From Gammaproteobacteria bacterium Ga0077536 (lineage in GTDB: Bacteria; Pseudomonadota; Gammaproteobacteria; Ga0077536), in NCBI GenBank assembly GCA_001464935.1, contig LNEL01000013.1, positions 1 through 36,909 of the forward strand: DNA of 36,909 nucleotides, read 5' to 3'. The first letter of the stretch is position 1, and each line of letters starts with the position of its first letter. This document shows, piece after piece, positions 9,992 through 19,576 of the stretch. Made by a program: the position numbers and the translations under genes. The notes below the pieces were generated by a model, which ran no database searches, was not told the DNA's origin, and worked only from the letters and a program-made list of their open reading frames with translations.

Positions 9992-11834
9992 TGGAGTCTC
10001 CCCGCATGCGGATATTGAGCAACTCGTGCTTGAGCGTGAGCGGCTTGGGCAATTGTGCGCCCAGTTTGGCGAACCAGTCCTGATGCTGGCTCAATTCAGT
10101 GTGCCAGGCCTCGGTGTCAATGCGGGTCAGGGGTTCGAATTCGGCGCGGCCGATGTCGCTGCCCGACCAGTCGATGTCTTCGTACCGCGGCACCCAGCCC
10201 AGATCCGTCTCGGTCGCGCCCGCCTCACCGTTCACGCGACCGACGATCCACTTCAGCACGCGCATGTTCTCGCCGAAACCGGGCCACATGAACTCGCCCT
10301 GCGCGTTCATCCGGAACCAGTTCACGCAGAAGATATGCGGCTTCTGTTCGACGTGCCGGCCGATGCTCAGCCAGTGATTGAAGTAATCGCCGATGTGATA
10401 ACCGCAGAACGGGAGCATCGCGAACGGATCGCGGCGCACGATGCCCTGTTCACCGACGGCGGCGGCGGTGGTCTCGGAACCGAGGGTCGCCGCCATGTAG
10501 ACACCGAAGTTCCAGTTGAAGGCCTCGTAGACGAGGGGCACGGTCGTCGCGCGGCGACCGCCGAAGATGAACGCGGAGAGCGGTACGCCGGCCGGATTCT
10601 CCCAGTCTGCATCGATCGACGGACACTGCCGCGCCGGCGCGGTGAAGCGCGAGTTCGGATGCGCCGCCTTGCGGCCGGTCTCGCGCGCGATGGCGGGCGT
10701 CCAGTCCTGGCCGGTCCAGTCGATCAGATGGGCCGGTGGCTCCTTTGTCATGCCCTCCCACCACACGTCGCCCTCGTCGGTCAGCGCGACATTGGTGAAG
10801 ATGACGTTTTCCTTCAGCGTCGCCATCGCATTGAAGTTGGTCTTCTCCGAGGTGCCCGGCGCCACACCGAAGAACCCGGCTTCCGGATTGATCGCATACA
10901 GGCGACCGTCCTGGCCGGGCTTGATCCAGGCGATGTCGTCGCCGACGGTGGTGATCTTCCAGCCATTGAACGAGGCCGGCGGAATCAGCATCGCGAAATT
11001 CGTCTTGCCGCAGGCGGAGGGAAACGCGGCGGCGACGTAGGTCTTCCGTCCCTGCGGATTCTCGACGCCGAGGATCAGCATGTGTTCGGCCAGCCAGCCT
11101 TCATCGCGCGCCATGTTGGAGGCGATGCGCAGCGCAAAGCATTTCTTGCCGAGCAGCGCATTGCCGCCGTAGCCCGACCCGTAGGACCAGATTTCCCGCG
11201 TTTCGGGAAAGTGCACGATGTACTTCGTCGTGCGGTTGCACGGCCAGCGGCTGTCGGCCTCGCCCGCGGCGATCGGCGCGCCGACGGAGTGCACGCAGGG
11301 TACGAAGCGGCCGTCGGTGCCGAGCACCTCGAGCGCACCGCGGCCCATCCGCGTCATGATCTTCATGTTGACGACGACATACGGGCTGTCGGAAATCTCG
11401 ACCCCGATGTGCGCGATGGGGCTGCCGAGCGGGCCCATCGAAAACGGAATGACGTACATGGTCCGGCCCTGCATGCAGCCCTTGAACAGGCCCTGCAGGG
11501 TGGCCTTCATCTGCACGGGATCCTGCCAGTTGTTGGTCGGGCCGGCGTCTTCCTCCCGTGTGGAGCAGATGAAGGTGCGGTCTTCGACGCGCGCCACGTC
11601 GCTCGGATCGGAGCACGCGAGATAGGAGTTCGGACGGCGCTCGGGATTGAGCTTGACGAACATGCCGGTGGCGACCATCTCTGCGCACAACCGGTCGTAC
11701 TCGGCGGCGGAGCCATCTGCCCAGTAGACGCTCGTCGGCTGGGTCAGCGTGGCCATGTCGGCCACCCACTGCTTCAACACCGCGTGCGTCAGGGTCGCGG
11801 GGGCATTGATCGTTTCTGGCGTAAAGATCTTCAT
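9981..11834 (-). CDS. pckG: Phosphoenolpyruvate carboxykinase (GTP)
   Basis: A full-length 617-residue GTP-type PEPCK, converting oxaloacetate and GTP to PEP, CO2 and GDP at the start of gluconeogenesis. Family marks: [25 protein letters not shown] (68-91), the [10 protein letters not shown] loop, [16 protein letters not shown] (217-232), the P-loop FPSACGKTN (271-279) with reactive Cys275, and VGDDIAW with metal-binding aspartates. The C-terminal nucleotide region contains [12 protein letters not shown] and [12 protein letters not shown]. The ATG is 83 bases downstream of the RHH gene on the same strand and the gene overlaps the UPF0149 gene, so an RHH-pckG-UPF0149 unit is likely. Confidence 0.97.
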   Translation of the reverse strand: MKIFTPETINAPATLTHAVLKQWVADMATLTQPTSVYWADGSAAEYDRLCAEMVATGMFVKLNPERRPNSYLACSDPSDVARVEDRTFICSTREEDAGPTNNWQDPVQMKATLQGLFKGCMQGRTMYVIPFSMGPLGSPIAHIGVEISDSPYVVVNMKIMTRMGRGALEVLGTDGRFVPCVHSVGAPIAAGEADSRWPCNRTTKYIVHFPETREIWSYGSGYGGNALLGKKCFALRIASNMARDEGWLAEHMLILGVENPQGRKTYVAAAFPSACGKTNFAMLIPPASFNGWKITTVGDDIAWIKPGQDGRLYAINPEAGFFGVAPGTSEKTNFNAMATLKENVIFTNVALTDEGDVWWEGMTKEPPAHLIDWTGQDWTPAIARETGRKAAHPNSRFTAPARQCPSIDADWENPAGVPLSAFIFGGRRATTVPLVYEAFNWNFGVYMAATLGSETTAAAVGEQGIVRRDPFAMLPFCGYHIGDYFNHWLSIGRHVEQKPHIFCVNWFRMNAQGEFMWPGFGENMRVLKWIVGRVNGEAGATETDLGWVPRYEDIDWSGSDIGRAEFEPLTRIDTEAWHTELSQHQDWFAKLGAQLPKPLTLKHELLNIRMRGDSIAS

Positions 11835-11917
11835 CTCTCAATCGTCTCCAAACATCTTGTTCGTCGCGGGGCTCGGCCCGTCCGGGGGCCGGTGGGGGCG
11901 TCAGGGGCGGTGGATGC

Positions 11918-12094
11918 TCACTCGGGCTCGGGTGCGAACGGCTTGCCCGAGCGCTCTTCGATATAGGCCCGCAGCAGGCGACGCACCACCTGCGAGGGGG
12001 TCGCGTCTTCCTCGGCGCACAGCCGCTCGAACAGGGCCTTCTTGCGCGGGTCGATCAGGACGGTGAGGCGTGCCGTGCGTTCTTCGATGGTCAT
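11918..12094 (-). CDS. Small ribbon-helix-helix (CopG/Arc-type) DNA-binding protein
   Basis: This 58-residue frame begins at ATG 12094: MTIEERTARLTVLIDPRKKA, then LFERLCAEEDATPSQVVRRL, then LRAYIEERSGKPFAPEPE. The pattern is that of an RHH repressor: a short beta strand with alternating polar residues (TARLTVLID), helix A (RKKALFERLCAEE), a TPSQVVR turn and helix B (RRLLRAYIEER). CAGGGTG lies about 7 bases before the start. It is the first gene of the run leading into pckG, and a perfect 8-1-8 palindrome lies 25 bases upstream of its start, the expected arrangement of an autoregulating RHH protein. Its targets are inferred. Confidence 0.8.
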   Translation of the reverse strand: MTIEERTARLTVLIDPRKKALFERLCAEEDATPSQVVRRLLRAYIEERSGKPFAPEPE

Positions 12095-12112
12095 GGGGCA
12101 CCCTGAAGTTGC

Positions 12113-12148
12113 AATTAGTTATCATCCGATGATAATGAAAAGCTAATT
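12113..12148. promoter_or_regulatory. Divergent operator-like palindrome between RHH gene and spermidine-synthase-like gene
   Basis: At 12119-12135 the sequence TTATCATC-C-GATGATAA is a perfect inverted repeat with 8-base arms and a single central base. It is enclosed by a second, imperfectly spaced pair, AATTAG at 12113-12118 and CTAATT at 12143-12148. The stretch is AT-rich against a GC-rich background, as expected of promoter and operator DNA. It lies 25 bases upstream of the RHH start and 110 bases upstream of the rightward gene. The likely ligand is the RHH protein. GATAATGA also resembles part of a Fur box, so Fur cannot be excluded. Confidence 0.6.
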
Positions 12149-12245
12149 CCAGCACAATTAAGCGCGCCTCTGGCAGGGGATTTGCGCGGCCCGACGGTCT
12201 GTCGCCGGTGCGCGTCGCGTCGGCCTCTCGAGGAAGGAACCAGGC

Positions 12246-12998
12246 ATGCCCGACAAGGCAGGCAATCAGTACGACCGCCCGTTCGTGCGCGAAGGGGCCG
12301 ACAGCAAGTCGCTGTTCTTCGCGCTCAGCGAGACGCAGAGCAAGATGGATCTCGAGAATCCGGATGCGCTGCGGCTGGAATACACGCGCACGATGATGGG
12401 CTTCCTGCTGTTCGCGCCCGCGCCCACGGACATCGCGATGATTGGCCTGGGCGGCGGCTCGCTCGCGAAGTTCTGCCACCGCTATCTGCCGGACGCCCGC
12501 ATCACGGTCGTCGAAATCAATCCGCACGTGCTCGCGTTGCGCGACACTTTCCGGGTGCCCGCCGACGGGCCTCGCTTCGAAGTGATCCAGGGCGACGGAG
12601 CGAACTTCGTCCGCGATCCGCCCCGCCTGTTCGACGTGCTGCTGGCCGACGGCTACGAGAAGAAAGGCCTGCCGGTGCAGCTGAGTTCGCAGTCGTTCTA
12701 CGACGACACGGTCAACCTGCTGAAGCCGGGCGGGATCCTGGTGGTCAACCTGCATGCCGACCACCGGCATTACGCGCGTCACATCGAACGCATCAAGCGC
12801 AGTTATGACGGCGCCGCACTGGTCGTCGTCGACCCGGTCGAAGGCAACACCATCGTGTTCGCGAAAAGCCGCTGTGCTTCGCCGTGGCTGCGCCTGCGCA
12901 CGCCGCGGCGACCGCCAACGCTCGATGAACCGGCGTGGCAGTCCCTGCAGGGCGCGATCTCGCGAATCCTCGCCGCGGCCAAGGCACACGGCGCGTGA
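12246..12998 (+). CDS. Spermidine-synthase-like methyltransferase-fold protein
   Basis: A 250-residue protein with the aminopropyltransferase/SAM-binding Rossmann core: IAMIGLGGGSLAKF (63-76), ITVVEINPHVLALRD (86-100, acidic Glu90), FEVIQGDGANFV (111-122), DVLLADGYEKKG (130-141) and LLKPGGILVVNL (158-169). Aligned by eye with SpeE, the GGGDGG loop reads GGGSL, lacking the Asp, and the SDxxDP motif reads ADGYEK, keeping the first Asp (135) but with Glu138 for the second. It also lacks the N-terminal beta domain of true spermidine synthases. The substrate is therefore uncertain. GAGGAAGGAACC lies just upstream of the ATG. It is followed after 36 bases by the GTP cyclohydrolase II homologue. Confidence 0.78.
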   Translation: MPDKAGNQYDRPFVREGADSKSLFFALSETQSKMDLENPDALRLEYTRTMMGFLLFAPAPTDIAMIGLGGGSLAKFCHRYLPDARITVVEINPHVLALRDTFRVPADGPRFEVIQGDGANFVRDPPRLFDVLLADGYEKKGLPVQLSSQSFYDDTVNLLKPGGILVVNLHADHRHYARHIERIKRSYDGAALVVVDPVEGNTIVFAKSRCASPWLRLRTPRRPPTLDEPAWQSLQGAISRILAAAKAHGA

Positions 12999-13034
12999 GT
13001 ACGCGCCAGTCGACAACCTCACGCGGGAGCCAGC

Positions 13035-13808
13035 TTGTTCAGTCATCTCGATGAATCGGTTCGTGCGCGCCTCGAGGCGGCGCAGCGCCTCGTCGCGCTC
13101 GACCGCGCAGGGGCCGTCGTTGCCGCCGGACGTGCCCACCTGTCGGTGATGGGGCCCGTGCCCCTGCCGCGCCTGATCGATGGCGCGCAAGTGGTGCTCG
13201 AGTGGTATCCCTTCGTGCGGCGCACGGCGCTGTCGGCCGTGCAGGACGCTGCACGCAGCAGCAGCGCGCTGCACGATCTGATGACGGCGTCGATGTCCGT
13301 CAACTCGGTGCTCGCGTGGCCTGGCACACGCGACGCGGCGTCGCCGCTGGTGCGCCTGCATTCCTGCTGCCTGACCGGAGACGTGTTCGGCTCGCGTCGC
13401 TGCGACTGCGGGCCGCAGCTCGCACGGGCCTTCGCCGACATCAAGGCGGCCGGCGCGGGCGCCGTGGTCTACATGAGCGGCCATGAGGGCCGGGGCATCG
13501 GGCTGTGGGCCAAGGCGATGACCTACCTGCTGCAGGATGGCGGTGAGGACACCTATGCCGCCAACACCGCGCTCGGCCTGCCGGAGGACACCCGCGATTT
13601 CGGCGACGCGGCCGTCGTGCTGCGTTACCTGTTGCGCGGGCGGCCGCTGCGTCTGCTGTCGAACAACCCGGACAAGCGCGCCCAGCTCGAACGCTGCGGG
13701 CAGCCGGTGAGCGCAGTCGTGCCGCTCGTGGTCGGCGTGTGCGAACACAATCTGCGCTACGTGCGCGCCAAGCGCGACCGGGGCCACGCGCTGCCGTCGG
13801 AACTCTGA
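13035..13808 (+). CDS. GTP cyclohydrolase II family protein (RibA-like), TTG start
   Basis: A 257-residue protein whose C-terminal 155 residues match GTP cyclohydrolase II, which opens the GTP imidazole ring to give the first riboflavin precursor. Zinc ligands are present: HSCCLTGDVFGSRRCDCG supplies Cys112, Cys123 and Cys125. YMSGHEGRGIGLW (146-158) is the catalytic loop, TYAANTALGLPEDTRDFGDA (173-192) carries the conserved Arg, and LLSNNPDKRAQLERCG follows. The first 80 residues are longer than in E. coli RibA (196 residues in total). TTG at 13035 is chosen because GGGAG lies 6 bases upstream. No other rib genes are nearby; it probably shares a transcript with the spermidine-synthase-like gene. 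It may be a paralogue rather than the housekeeping RibA. Confidence 0.82.
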   Translation: MFSHLDESVRARLEAAQRLVALDRAGAVVAAGRAHLSVMGPVPLPRLIDGAQVVLEWYPFVRRTALSAVQDAARSSSALHDLMTASMSVNSVLAWPGTRDAASPLVRLHSCCLTGDVFGSRRCDCGPQLARAFADIKAAGAGAVVYMSGHEGRGIGLWAKAMTYLLQDGGEDTYAANTALGLPEDTRDFGDAAVVLRYLLRGRPLRLLSNNPDKRAQLERCGQPVSAVVPLVVGVCEHNLRYVRAKRDRGHALPSEL

Positions 13809-13868
13809 GGTCACGACGGTGCGCGGCATGCACGGGCGGCGCCTGTCGGCCGCCGGCGCAGCGGTGAA

Positions 13869-14633
13869 TCAACCCGCCAGATAGTCGCGCACCACGCGGC
13901 CCATCGAGTAGGTGAAGGTCACGTCGGCACACAGCACCGATGGCGTTTCGAGCGGCGCTTGCGGACGCAGCGCGGCGGCCGGATGCCCTTCCGGAAAGTC
14001 GAAATCGATGCGTTGCACGCTGGCTTCGTAGGCATCGGCGACGAAGGGCAGCGGCAGTTCCAGCAGCTCGTGGACGTTCAGGCCGCTGCCGTCGGCCCGC
14101 AGCACCTTGCGCTGAGCGTAGTAATTCAGATGGCCGCCGAGCGTGGCCACGACCTTGTCGCCCACCTGGGCTTCAAGGCGGATCACGTCGCGGCCGTCGA
14201 CGTTCAGGGTCGACGTCAGCGCGTTGCCCGCGCGTTCGACGGTGCGCACGCCCGGCATCGCCTTCGCGCCGACCCGCTCGCGCACATAGGCGCGCACCCG
14301 CGCCGAACTGTTCCAGTAGTACGCAAAATAGCGCCCGGGAATGGCCATCGCGCCTTCGGCCAGTTCGCTGTCGTGACCGGCGACCTCCAGCGACAGGTAG
14401 GTCAGCGAGAAGGCCCCGAAACCGCTGGTCTGGTGCGCCTCGACTTCGTACATGTTCATTTGCACCAGTCCGTTCGGATGCGGTTCGAGGCCCGGTGGCA
14501 GCAGCGCCGCGATGGCGTGCAGATTCGCGCGGTAGCCGACGATCATCATGCGGGCATTGCGAATGAGCTGGGGCACGGGTGGCTCCCAGGGCGCGTGGAC
14601 ATCGCGGTCGACGGCGGGATTGCTGGCGGTCAT
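13869..14633 (-). CDS. Acetoacetate decarboxylase family protein
   Basis: A 254-residue protein with the acetoacetate-decarboxylase-like barrel: MMIVGYRANLHAIAALLPPGLEPHPNGLVQMNMYEVE near the N-terminus (the xxxLPxGLEP signature), FGAFSLTYLSLEVAG, the RYFAYYWNSSARVRAYVRERVGAK segment, and a late VTFTYSMGRVVRDYLAG. The frame is open for 50 more codons upstream, but ATG 14633 has AGGA 5-6 bases before it and fits the family. I could not place the Schiff-base lysine of the clostridial enzyme with certainty, so decarboxylase activity is not assured. It is divergent from the membrane-anchored protein at 14776. Confidence 0.75.
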   Translation of the reverse strand: MTASNPAVDRDVHAPWEPPVPQLIRNARMMIVGYRANLHAIAALLPPGLEPHPNGLVQMNMYEVEAHQTSGFGAFSLTYLSLEVAGHDSELAEGAMAIPGRYFAYYWNSSARVRAYVRERVGAKAMPGVRTVERAGNALTSTLNVDGRDVIRLEAQVGDKVVATLGGHLNYYAQRKVLRADGSGLNVHELLELPLPFVADAYEASVQRIDFDFPEGHPAAALRPQAPLETPSVLCADVTFTYSMGRVVRDYLAG

Positions 14634-14775
14634 GGCATCGCGTCCTGAACTGGGGGGCGGCCAAGATACCCGCCCCGTCGCGACAGATCGAGCGTCGCGG
14701 ACAGCGCGTCGCGGGCCGCTACAGGGCGGTGCAGACGTGGCCGCTAACATGGGCTTCCCACCGGAGCGTGCCCGC

Positions 14776-15402
14776 ATGTTCAAGCGCCTGTTGCTGATGG
14801 TCGTCGTCCCCGTGGTGCTCTACCACGCCTGGGGACAGGCCAAGACGCCGGACATCGCGCTGGCGGCGAGCGACATCCCCGCCTTCGAGTTCAGCCCGCA
14901 GCTGTCGATCGCCGAGGATCCGATCCAGGAAGCGGTGCGCGGGGTGCCGGCCATCCGGGTCGAGGAATACACGGTCACGCCGGTCGCGGCGTTCCAGGTC
15001 GCCGGGCGCGTGCTCGGTGCCCGTCACTACAGCGCCGACCGCGAAGCCGACCTCTCGCCAGTCGATCTGGCGATGGGCTGGGGACCGATGGCCAACAACA
15101 CGGTGCTGAGGGCAATCGACATCTCGCAGGGCGGCCGCTTCTATCGCTGGTACACGGAGAAATTTCCGATTCCGCGCCAGGCGATCACGCAGCACAGCGC
15201 GAACATGCACCTGGTGCCGGCGAGCCGCGAGGTGGCCCGGCGCATCGCCGAGGTGGAGTCGGGGCAGGAAATCCGCTTCAAGGGCTATCTGCTGCAGGTG
15301 CAGGCGGACGACGGTTGGCGCTGGCGGAGTTCGATGACCCGCGAGGATCAGGGCGCGGGTGCGTGCGAGGTCGTGCTCGTCGACGCCATCGAAACCCTGT
15401 GA
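14776..15402 (+). CDS. Membrane-anchored conserved protein of unknown function
   Basis: A 208-residue protein. MFKRLLLMVVVPVVLYHAWGQ is an N-terminal signal anchor or uncleaved signal. The rest appears to be a periplasmic globular domain with distinctive segments: VARVLG-like VAGRVLGARHYSADREADLSPVDLA, MGWGPMANNTVLRAIDISQGGRFYRW, ITQHSANMHLVPA, IRFKGYLLQVQADDGWRWRSS and GACEVVLVDAIETL. This pattern recurs in uncharacterised gammaproteobacterial proteins, but I know no function. GGAG lies 9 bases upstream of ATG 14776; an in-frame ATG at 14749 is less well supported. It converges on glgP, 24 bases away, and is divergent from the acetoacetate-decarboxylase-like gene. Confidence 0.75.
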   Translation: MFKRLLLMVVVPVVLYHAWGQAKTPDIALAASDIPAFEFSPQLSIAEDPIQEAVRGVPAIRVEEYTVTPVAAFQVAGRVLGARHYSADREADLSPVDLAMGWGPMANNTVLRAIDISQGGRFYRWYTEKFPIPRQAITQHSANMHLVPASREVARRIAEVESGQEIRFKGYLLQVQADDGWRWRSSMTREDQGAGACEVVLVDAIETL

Positions 15403-15426
15403 TGCCGGGCTGCCCCTGACGGCCCG

Positions 15427-17952
15427 CTACTGCATGAAATCGACCTCGACCTGATCCGGTGACAGCAGCGAGATTGGCACCGGCGTCGCGTGCCAGATGT
15501 CGCGGCAGTATTCGCGGATCGTGCGATCGGACGAGAAGAGGCCGGATCGCGCCGAGTTCAGGATCGCCATGCGCGTCCAGCGCTCCCGATCGGCGTAATT
15601 CGTCGCCACCAGCTGCTGACAGTCGCGGTAGGACTGGTAGTCGGCAAGCGCGAGGTAAGGATCCTGGTGCAGCAACCGGTCGACGAACGGCCGGAACAGC
15701 TCGGTATCGCCGCGGGAGAAGAAGCCGTTGCGGATCAGATCGATCACGTCGCGCAGTTCGGGGCTGTTCTCGTAGTGCTCGAAGGGTCGATAGCCGTGAC
15801 GCCACACGGCGGCCACCTCATCGGTCGTCAGGCCGAACAGGAAGAAATTGTCGGCGCCGACTTCGTCGCGAATCTCGATGTTGGCGCCGTCCAGGGTGCC
15901 GATCGTCAGCGCGCCGTTCATCGTGAACTTCATGTTGCCCGTGCCGGAGGCTTCCTTGCCGGCGGTCGAAATCTGTTCCGAGAGATCCGCGCAGGGGTAC
16001 ACGCGCTGACCGTTGCCGACATTGAAGTTCGGCAGGTAGACGATCTTGATCTGGTCACGAATGCCCGCATCGCGGTTCACCACGTCGCCGACCGCATTGA
16101 TCAGCTTGATGATGAGTTTGGCCAGGTGATAGCCCGGCGCGGCCTTGCCGCCGAAGATGAAGGTGCGCGGCTGGATGCTCAGATTCGGTGAGGACTTCAG
16201 GCGGTGATACAGCGCAATCACGTGCAGGATGTTCAAATGCTGGCGCTTGTACTCATGGATGCGTTTGACCTGCACGTCGTACAGCGAGTCCGGATCGATG
16301 GCAATGCCCGTCGCGGACTGGGCGAGCGCCGCGAAGTCGACCTTGTTCGCGCGCTTGACCGCCGCCCATTCGGTGCGGAACGCCGCGTCTTCAGCGAGCG
16401 GTTCGAGGCGCCGCAGTTCGCCGAGGTCGCGTATCCAGGCGTCGCCAATCGCGCCGCTGATGAGGCGCGCCAGTCGCGGATTGCTGAGCACCATCCACCG
16501 CCGCGGCGTGACCCCGTTGGTCTTGTTCTGGAAACGCTCCGGCCACAGCGCATGAAAGTTCGCGAGCAGATCCTGCTTCAGCAGCTCCGAGTGCAGCGCG
16601 GCGACGCCGTTGATCGCGTGACTGCCGACGCACGCGAGATGCGCCATCCGCACGGTGCGATCGCCGCGCTCGTCGATCAGGGACAGGCTCGCGATTCGCT
16701 CCTCGTCGCCGAAGAAGCGCAGGCGCGCCTCGTCGAGGAAGCGCGCGTTGATTTCATAGATCAGTTCGAGATGCCGCGGCAGCAGACGTCCGAACAGATC
16801 GAGCGGCCAGCATTCGAGGGCTTCCGGGAGCAGGGTATGGTTGGTATAGGCGAAGGTGCGGGTCGTGGTCGACCACGCCTCGTCCCACGGCAGCACGTAG
16901 TCGTCGACGAGCAGGCGCATCAGTTCGACGACGGCGATCGCCGGGTGCGTGTCGTTCAACTGCACGGCGAACTTCTCGTGAAAACGCTCGATCGGCAGGT
17001 TCTGCACGCGCAGGATGCGCAGCATGTCCTGCAGTGAACAGGAGACGAAGAAGTACTGCTGCTCGAGCCGCAGTTCCTTGCCCTGGATCTGCTCGTCATT
17101 CGGATAGAGCACTTTGCTGAGGTTTTCGGACGCGACCTTCTGATTGACCGCACCCTCGTAGTCGCCGCGATTGAAGGTCGCGAAATCGAAGGACTCCGCA
17201 GCCTCCGATTTCCACAGCCGCAAGGTGTTCGCGGTGTGGTTGCGATAGCCGAGAATCGGCGTGTCGTACGGCACGCCGACCACACGCTTGTGCGGCACCC
17301 AGCGCACGCGCAGGCGGCCTTGTTCATCGTGATAGCGCTCGGTATGGCCGCGCAGCTTCACTTCGACCGCCCATTCGGGCCGTACGATTTCCCACGGGTT
17401 GCCGAAACGCAGCCAGTTGTCCGTCTTCTCGACCTGCCAGCCGTCGACGATCTCCTGGTGGAAAATCCCGAACTCGTAGCGGATGCCATAGCCCAGCGAC
17501 GGGATCTCGAGGGTCGCGAGCGAATCGATGAAACAGGCGGCGAGGCGCCCGAGGCCGCCGTTGCCGAGGCCGGGTTCGGTCTCCAGTTTCAGCAGGTGAT
17601 CGAGATCGAGGCCCAACTCGCCGACCGCCTGGCGCACGATGTCCTCGATGCCGAGGTTCACCAGGTTGTTGCCGAGATGCGGACCCATCAGGAACTCGGC
17701 GGACAGATAGGCGACGGTGCGCGAACTGTGCCGCGTGTAGACCGCGGCCGTGCTGATCCAGTGCTGCAGGATGCGATCGCGAACGGCGTGGGCGAGCGCC
17801 TGGTAATAGTCATTCTCGGTGGCGAGCGCCGGGAACTTGCCCTGGATGTAGAACAGGTTGTCGAGAAAGGCGCGCTTGAAGGCATCCTTCGTCAGCGTGC
17901 CGTCGACGCGGGCGCGCGGCTCGTTGACGGGGGCGGCGGCTGGATCTGTCAT
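15427..17952 (-). CDS. glgP: Glycogen/alpha-glucan phosphorylase
   Basis: An 841-residue, full-length PLP enzyme that releases glucose-1-phosphate from the non-reducing ends of glycogen or maltodextrin. It shows SAEFLMGPHLGNNL, GNGGLGRLAACFIDSLATL, YGIRYEFGIFHQ, QLNDTHPAIAV, KTNGVTPRRW, VKRIHEYKRQ, FGGKAAPGYHLAK and the PLP site EASGTGNMKF with Lys675. ATG 17952 is chosen because the sequence further upstream is not family-like. It lies 150 bases downstream of zwf on the same strand, at the end of the edd-eda-zwf run, so glycogen breakdown is placed beside glucose-6-phosphate oxidation. glgP and malP cannot be told apart by eye. Confidence 0.95.
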   Translation of the reverse strand: MTDPAAAPVNEPRARVDGTLTKDAFKRAFLDNLFYIQGKFPALATENDYYQALAHAVRDRILQHWISTAAVYTRHSSRTVAYLSAEFLMGPHLGNNLVNLGIEDIVRQAVGELGLDLDHLLKLETEPGLGNGGLGRLAACFIDSLATLEIPSLGYGIRYEFGIFHQEIVDGWQVEKTDNWLRFGNPWEIVRPEWAVEVKLRGHTERYHDEQGRLRVRWVPHKRVVGVPYDTPILGYRNHTANTLRLWKSEAAESFDFATFNRGDYEGAVNQKVASENLSKVLYPNDEQIQGKELRLEQQYFFVSCSLQDMLRILRVQNLPIERFHEKFAVQLNDTHPAIAVVELMRLLVDDYVLPWDEAWSTTTRTFAYTNHTLLPEALECWPLDLFGRLLPRHLELIYEINARFLDEARLRFFGDEERIASLSLIDERGDRTVRMAHLACVGSHAINGVAALHSELLKQDLLANFHALWPERFQNKTNGVTPRRWMVLSNPRLARLISGAIGDAWIRDLGELRRLEPLAEDAAFRTEWAAVKRANKVDFAALAQSATGIAIDPDSLYDVQVKRIHEYKRQHLNILHVIALYHRLKSSPNLSIQPRTFIFGGKAAPGYHLAKLIIKLINAVGDVVNRDAGIRDQIKIVYLPNFNVGNGQRVYPCADLSEQISTAGKEASGTGNMKFTMNGALTIGTLDGANIEIRDEVGADNFFLFGLTTDEVAAVWRHGYRPFEHYENSPELRDVIDLIRNGFFSRGDTELFRPFVDRLLHQDPYLALADYQSYRDCQQLVATNYADRERWTRMAILNSARSGLFSSDRTIREYCRDIWHATPVPISLLSPDQVEVDFMQ

Positions 17953-18102
17953 GGGGCTTGATGCTCCTGTGCGCTGGTCAGCGCATCCTTGCAAGTTCCA
18001 TGCTGGACGCACGCCGGTGCGCCGGTGACGCCTCGCCACGTTTCGCACCATGCGGGGTCGTGGCGCCACGCGGCTGCACGATGTTGACGCGCAGCGGCGG
18101 GA

Positions 18103-19566
18103 CTACTCGCCGAGCCGGTTCGGGTCCCGCCAGATCCGCTCGAACGGCAGACGCCACGCGTGCGGCACGATCAACTGGTGTATCGCGTTCGGCCCCCACG
18201 AGCCTTTCGGGTACATGCGCACGGGCGGCGGGTCGTCGAGCAGCGGTGTCGAGGCTTCCCACACCCGCTCGATGCCCTCGGCGGTCGTGAACAGCGTGTG
18301 ATCGCCGCGCATCGCGTCGAGGATCAGGCGCTCGTAGGCTTCGAGCACATCGCCGACGTAGCCGGTGTCGTGCATCGCGAACTGCAGGCTCAGCTTGTCG
18401 AGCCGCATGCCGGGGCCCGGCCGCTTGCCGTAGAACGACAGCGACATCTTCGAGGCGTCCGCCAGGTCGAACGTGAGGTGATCCGGACCCTTGGCGCCGA
18501 CGCCCGAGTTCGCCGGAAACATGCTCTTCGGCGGCTCACGGAACGCGATGGAGATGATGCGCTGGCCGTCGGCCATGCATTTACCGGTGCGCAGGTAGAA
18601 AGGCACGCTGGCCCAGCGCCAGTTGTCGATCGAACAGCGCAGCGCGACGAAGGTTTCGACATCCGATTCCGGATCGACCCCCGGCTCGGCGCGGTAGCCG
18701 GCATACTGCCCGCGCACGACGTGGGTGGATTCGATCGGCAGCAGGCTGCGAAAGACCTTGTTCTTCTCTTCGCTGATCGATTTCGGGTCGAGCGTCGCCG
18801 GTGGCTCCATCGCCATGAAGGCGAGGATCTGGAACAGGTGCGTGACGACCATGTCACGGTAGGCGCCGGTCGACTCGTAAAAGCCGGCCCGACGGCCGAG
18901 ATCGAGCGTTTCGGGGACGTCGATCTGCACGTGATCGATGAAGTTGCGGTTCCAGATCGGCTCGAACAGTCCGTTTGCGAAGCGGAAGGCGAGGATGTTC
19001 TGCGCCGGTTCCTTGCCGAGAAAGTGATCGATGCGAAAGATCTGATCTTCATCGAACACTTCGTGCAGATGCGCGTTCAGCGCCTTGGCGCTCGCGACGT
19101 CCGTGCCGAAGGGCTTCTCCATGATGATGCGCGAACGTTCGACCAGGCCGGCTTCCGCGATCAGCCGCACGGTCGACAACGCGGCGTTCGGCGGCACGCT
19201 CGCGTAATGCAGGCGGCGATGTTCACCGTCGAAATGCGCTTCGGCCGCCGTCACGGCCGCCTTGAGCGCTGCCGCGCCGGCGCTGAGCGGTACGTAGTCG
19301 AGGCGCTCGGCGAAACCGTTCCACTCGCCGTCGCTGTCCTTGCGCAGCGACGACGCGTTGACCGCCTCGCGCGTGAGGCTGCGAAAGCGCTCGACGCCGA
19401 TGTCTTCGAGCGACACCCCGATGATGCGACAGTCCGGAATGTAGCCGGCATTGCACAGATGCCACAGGCCCGGCAGCAGCTTGCGGCGCGCGAGGTCGCC
19501 GGTCGCGCCGAACAGCACGACCACCTGCGGATGGCGAGGGCCGACGCCGGGCGCGATCTTCGCCAT
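18103..19566 (-). CDS. zwf: Glucose-6-phosphate 1-dehydrogenase
   Basis: A 487-residue enzyme oxidising glucose-6-phosphate to 6-phosphogluconolactone, the entry to the Entner-Doudoroff and pentose phosphate routes. The dinucleotide fold is at [14 protein letters not shown] (19-32), IMEKPFGTD is at 148-156, and the active-site motif RIDHFLGK is at 178-185 with His181 and Lys185. Later [17 protein letters not shown] and [27 protein letters not shown] match the family. ATG 19566 lies 10 bases after the eda stop; the open frame extends further upstream through eda but does not look like Zwf. It is the third gene of edd-eda-zwf. Confidence 0.97.
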   Translation of the reverse strand: MAKIAPGVGPRHPQVVVLFGATGDLARRKLLPGLWHLCNAGYIPDCRIIGVSLEDIGVERFRSLTREAVNASSLRKDSDGEWNGFAERLDYVPLSAGAAALKAAVTAAEAHFDGEHRRLHYASVPPNAALSTVRLIAEAGLVERSRIIMEKPFGTDVASAKALNAHLHEVFDEDQIFRIDHFLGKEPAQNILAFRFANGLFEPIWNRNFIDHVQIDVPETLDLGRRAGFYESTGAYRDMVVTHLFQILAFMAMEPPATLDPKSISEEKNKVFRSLLPIESTHVVRGQYAGYRAEPGVDPESDVETFVALRCSIDNWRWASVPFYLRTGKCMADGQRIISIAFREPPKSMFPANSGVGAKGPDHLTFDLADASKMSLSFYGKRPGPGMRLDKLSLQFAMHDTGYVGDVLEAYERLILDAMRGDHTLFTTAEGIERVWEASTPLLDDPPPVRMYPKGSWGPNAIHQLIVPHAWRLPFERIWRDPNRLGE

Positions 19567-19576
19567 CGGGTGCCGG

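Noticed and set aside
11901..13829. A 642-codon minus-strand frame spanning three genes
   Set aside because: It is antisense to the spermidine-synthase-like and RibA-like genes; the real minus-strand gene here is the short RHH frame at 11918-12094 in another frame.
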